From: Opitutia bacterium UBA953 | Lineage (GTDB): Bacteria > Verrucomicrobiota > Verrucomicrobiia > Opitutales > UBA953 | Assembly (NCBI GenBank): GCA_002293125.1 | Contig: DBCR01000027.1 | Coordinates: forward strand, 5,692-21,072 | Direction: 5' to 3' | DNA: 15,381 nucleotides | Part shown: positions 13,982 through 15,381 of the stretch, piece by piece | Position numbering within the stretch: the stretch's first letter is position 1 | How the letters are laid out: each line of letters begins with the position of its first letter | Notes under the pieces: model-generated | Told to the model about the DNA's origin: nothing | The model's input: the letters and a program-made list of their open reading frames with translations, nothing else | The model's database searches: none | Made by a program: the position numbers and the translations under genes

Positions 13982-15381
13982 ATGCAGCTCTCGGCCCCTC
14001 GCGCAGCTTGGCCCACCCCGATCATCGCGATGCTCGGGGCGGTCGTCTGTGCCTGGTTTTCCCCGGCCTCCGCCCAGGATTTCCAGAAGGATATCCAGCC
14101 TTTCCTTAATAAGTACTGCACGGACTGCCACGACGCCGAGCAGGAGAAGGGCCACCTCAACCTCGAGGCCTTCAAGGACGACTCCCGCTTCTTCCGCGAC
14201 CAACGCATCTGGCGCGAGGTCGTCAACCAGGTCGTCTCGGGCGAGATGCCTCCGGTGAAGAAGAAAGTCCGTCCCTCGCCGGCCGAAATCGAGCACCTGC
14301 AGACGTCCGTCCACAAGCTGCTCGCCGCCGCCATCGCGAAGGCGAAGCCCGACCCGGGCGACGTGACCATCCGCCGCCTCAACCGCACGGAGTTCAACCA
14401 CACGATCCGCGACCTCTGCTTCCTCGACGAGAATTTCTCCGCCGACTTCCCGGCCGACGACACGGGCTACGGCTTCGACAACATCGGCGACGTGCTGACG
14501 TTCTCGCCGGTCCATCTCGAGCGCTTCCTGTCCGTGGGCGAGGCCATCGCCGCCAAGGCGATGCCGACCAAGCCGACCGAACTCGAAGGCACGGGCCTCG
14601 CGATGATCGAGATGCAGCCGCGCGGCAAGCGCGACAGCCAGCAGCGCTACTTCGATCCGTCCCCGTATCTCGTCGGCCCGATGACGGCCTCCCGCGACGG
14701 CGATTACGTGATCTCGGTCGCCCTCCGCTCCACGGGTTCGCCCGGCGATCCGCCCCCGAAGGTGGCCTTCCTCGTCGACGGCCGCGAGGTCGGGACCTAC
14801 CAGTTCAGGCAGGTGAAGAAGACCGAAGTCGCCGAAGCGAAGGTCAGGCTCACGGCCGGCCAGCACGAGTTCACGCTGAAGTGGCTCAACCCGCCCGCGA
14901 AGATCACCGGCAGCAACCGCACGCTCTCCGGCCTGCGCCTCCGCCTCCTCGGCCCGACCGACACGCGCACCGAGCTGCAGCGCCGCCTGGCCGCCGTCAT
15001 CGGCAACACGACCGGCGAAGCCCGCGCCCGCCTCGCCGTCAATTCCTTCGTGAGCCGCGCCTTCCGCCGTCCGGCCACGCCCGCCGAGCTCAACCGCTAC
15101 GTGCGCGTCTTCCTCGACGGCGAGAAGAACGGCGGCAACTGGGAGTCCGGCGCGCAGGCGATGATCGCCGTCGTGCTGGCTTCGCCGAAGTTCATCTTCC
15201 GCGCCGAACAGGACGAGGCCCCGACGGCCAAGGATGCGCATCCGATCAGCGAGTTCGCCCTGGCTTCGCGCCTCAGCTATTTCCTCTGGGGTTCGATGCC
15301 CGACGACGAGCTCTTCCAGCTGGCCTACGCGAAGAAGCTCTCGGCCAACCTCGAAGCCCAGACGCGCCGCCTGCTCAAGGA
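13982..15381 (+). CDS. Secreted cytochrome-type DUF1592-family protein (5' part)
   Basis: The first 466 residues of a longer protein are present; the frame runs off the window end. A signal peptide spans 1 to about 31 (ASA before Q32). A c-type haem site, YCTDCH, has C46, C49 and H50 as ligands, with a likely axial Met at GEMPP (M89). Then come a DUF1587-like segment (VTIRRLNRTEFNHTIRDL, 128-145), a beta-rich part (about 225-325) that looks like a carbohydrate-binding-type fold, a DUF1595-like segment (ARLAVNSFVSRAFRRPATPA, 349-368) and the start of a DUF1592-like domain (FALASRLSYFLWGSMPDDEL, 425-444). This order is characteristic of large secreted proteins of Planctomycetes and Verrucomicrobia, often encoded next to a DUF1552 protein and linked to breakdown of complex polysaccharides. 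The ATG at 13982 exposes the signal peptide; no Shine-Dalgarno is visible. Confidence 0.9.
   Translation, partial: MQLSAPRAAWPTPIIAMLGAVVCAWFSPASAQDFQKDIQPFLNKYCTDCHDAEQEKGHLNLEAFKDDSRFFRDQRIWREVVNQVVSGEMPPVKKKVRPSPAEIEHLQTSVHKLLAAAIAKAKPDPGDVTIRRLNRTEFNHTIRDLCFLDENFSADFPADDTGYGFDNIGDVLTFSPVHLERFLSVGEAIAAKAMPTKPTELEGTGLAMIEMQPRGKRDSQQRYFDPSPYLVGPMTASRDGDYVISVALRSTGSPGDPPPKVAFLVDGREVGTYQFRQVKKTEVAEAKVRLTAGQHEFTLKWLNPPAKITGSNRTLSGLRLRLLGPTDTRTELQRRLAAVIGNTTGEARARLAVNSFVSRAFRRPATPAELNRYVRVFLDGEKNGGNWESGAQAMIAVVLASPKFIFRAEQDEAPTAKDAHPISEFALASRLSYFLWGSMPDDELFQLAYAKKLSANLEAQTRRLLK

Noticed and set aside
13952..15241. Minus-strand open frame of 429 codons opposite the cytochrome gene
   Set aside because: The plus strand has a signal peptide, CxxCH and family motifs. 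The minus frame is an Arg/Glu/Val-rich shadow.

Overview
The window is a GC-rich bacterial chromosomal segment. A type II secretion system (T2SS) gene set fills most of it. On the left are a tRNA and a two-gene housekeeping unit; on the right is a large planctomycete/verrucomicrobial-type cytochrome protein cut by the window end. The CxxCH + DUF1587/DUF1595/DUF1592-type protein, the lack of Shine-Dalgarno sequences before nearly every gene, and the GGTAGGG hairpin cluster suggest Verrucomicrobiota, perhaps an Opitutales relative. This is an inference from gene content; no marker gene in the window settles it.

Layout. 97-172 (+): tRNA-Ala(CGC). 186-2118 (-): rmuC, preceded in transcription by an unrecognised 189-residue Trp-rich protein. 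2119-2285: divergent promoter region. 2286-7344 (+): gspD-gspE-gspF, with gaps of 1 and 6 nt. 7345-7793: a 449-bp non-coding repeat island holding six small hairpins that share a GGTAGGG head but have different stems, followed by short tandem and inverted repeats. 7794-13700 (-): gspC-like, gspG, gspH, gspI, gspJ, gspK, gspL-like and gspM-like, in that transcription order and mostly joined by 4-nt ATGA/GTGA overlaps. 13701-13981: divergent regulatory region with a dyad, a terminator-like hairpin and phased T-tracts. 13982-15381 (+): 5' part of a secreted haem-binding DUF1592-type protein.

Function. GspD forms the outer-membrane pore, GspE is the cytoplasmic ATPase and GspF the polytopic platform protein. 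GspG is the major pseudopilin; GspH/I/J/K form the pseudopilus tip. GspL- and GspM-like proteins link the ATPase to the platform, and the gspC-like product is the best candidate for the periplasmic clamp between platform and secretin. The set is split into two convergent half-operons that meet at the repeat island. No prepilin peptidase (gspO/pilD) or pilotin lies in the window, so these must be elsewhere. The strongest leads are the hairpin array with covarying stems, the convergent T2SS layout, the unusual GspC-like protein, and GspI with Ala instead of Gly before the prepilin cleavage point.
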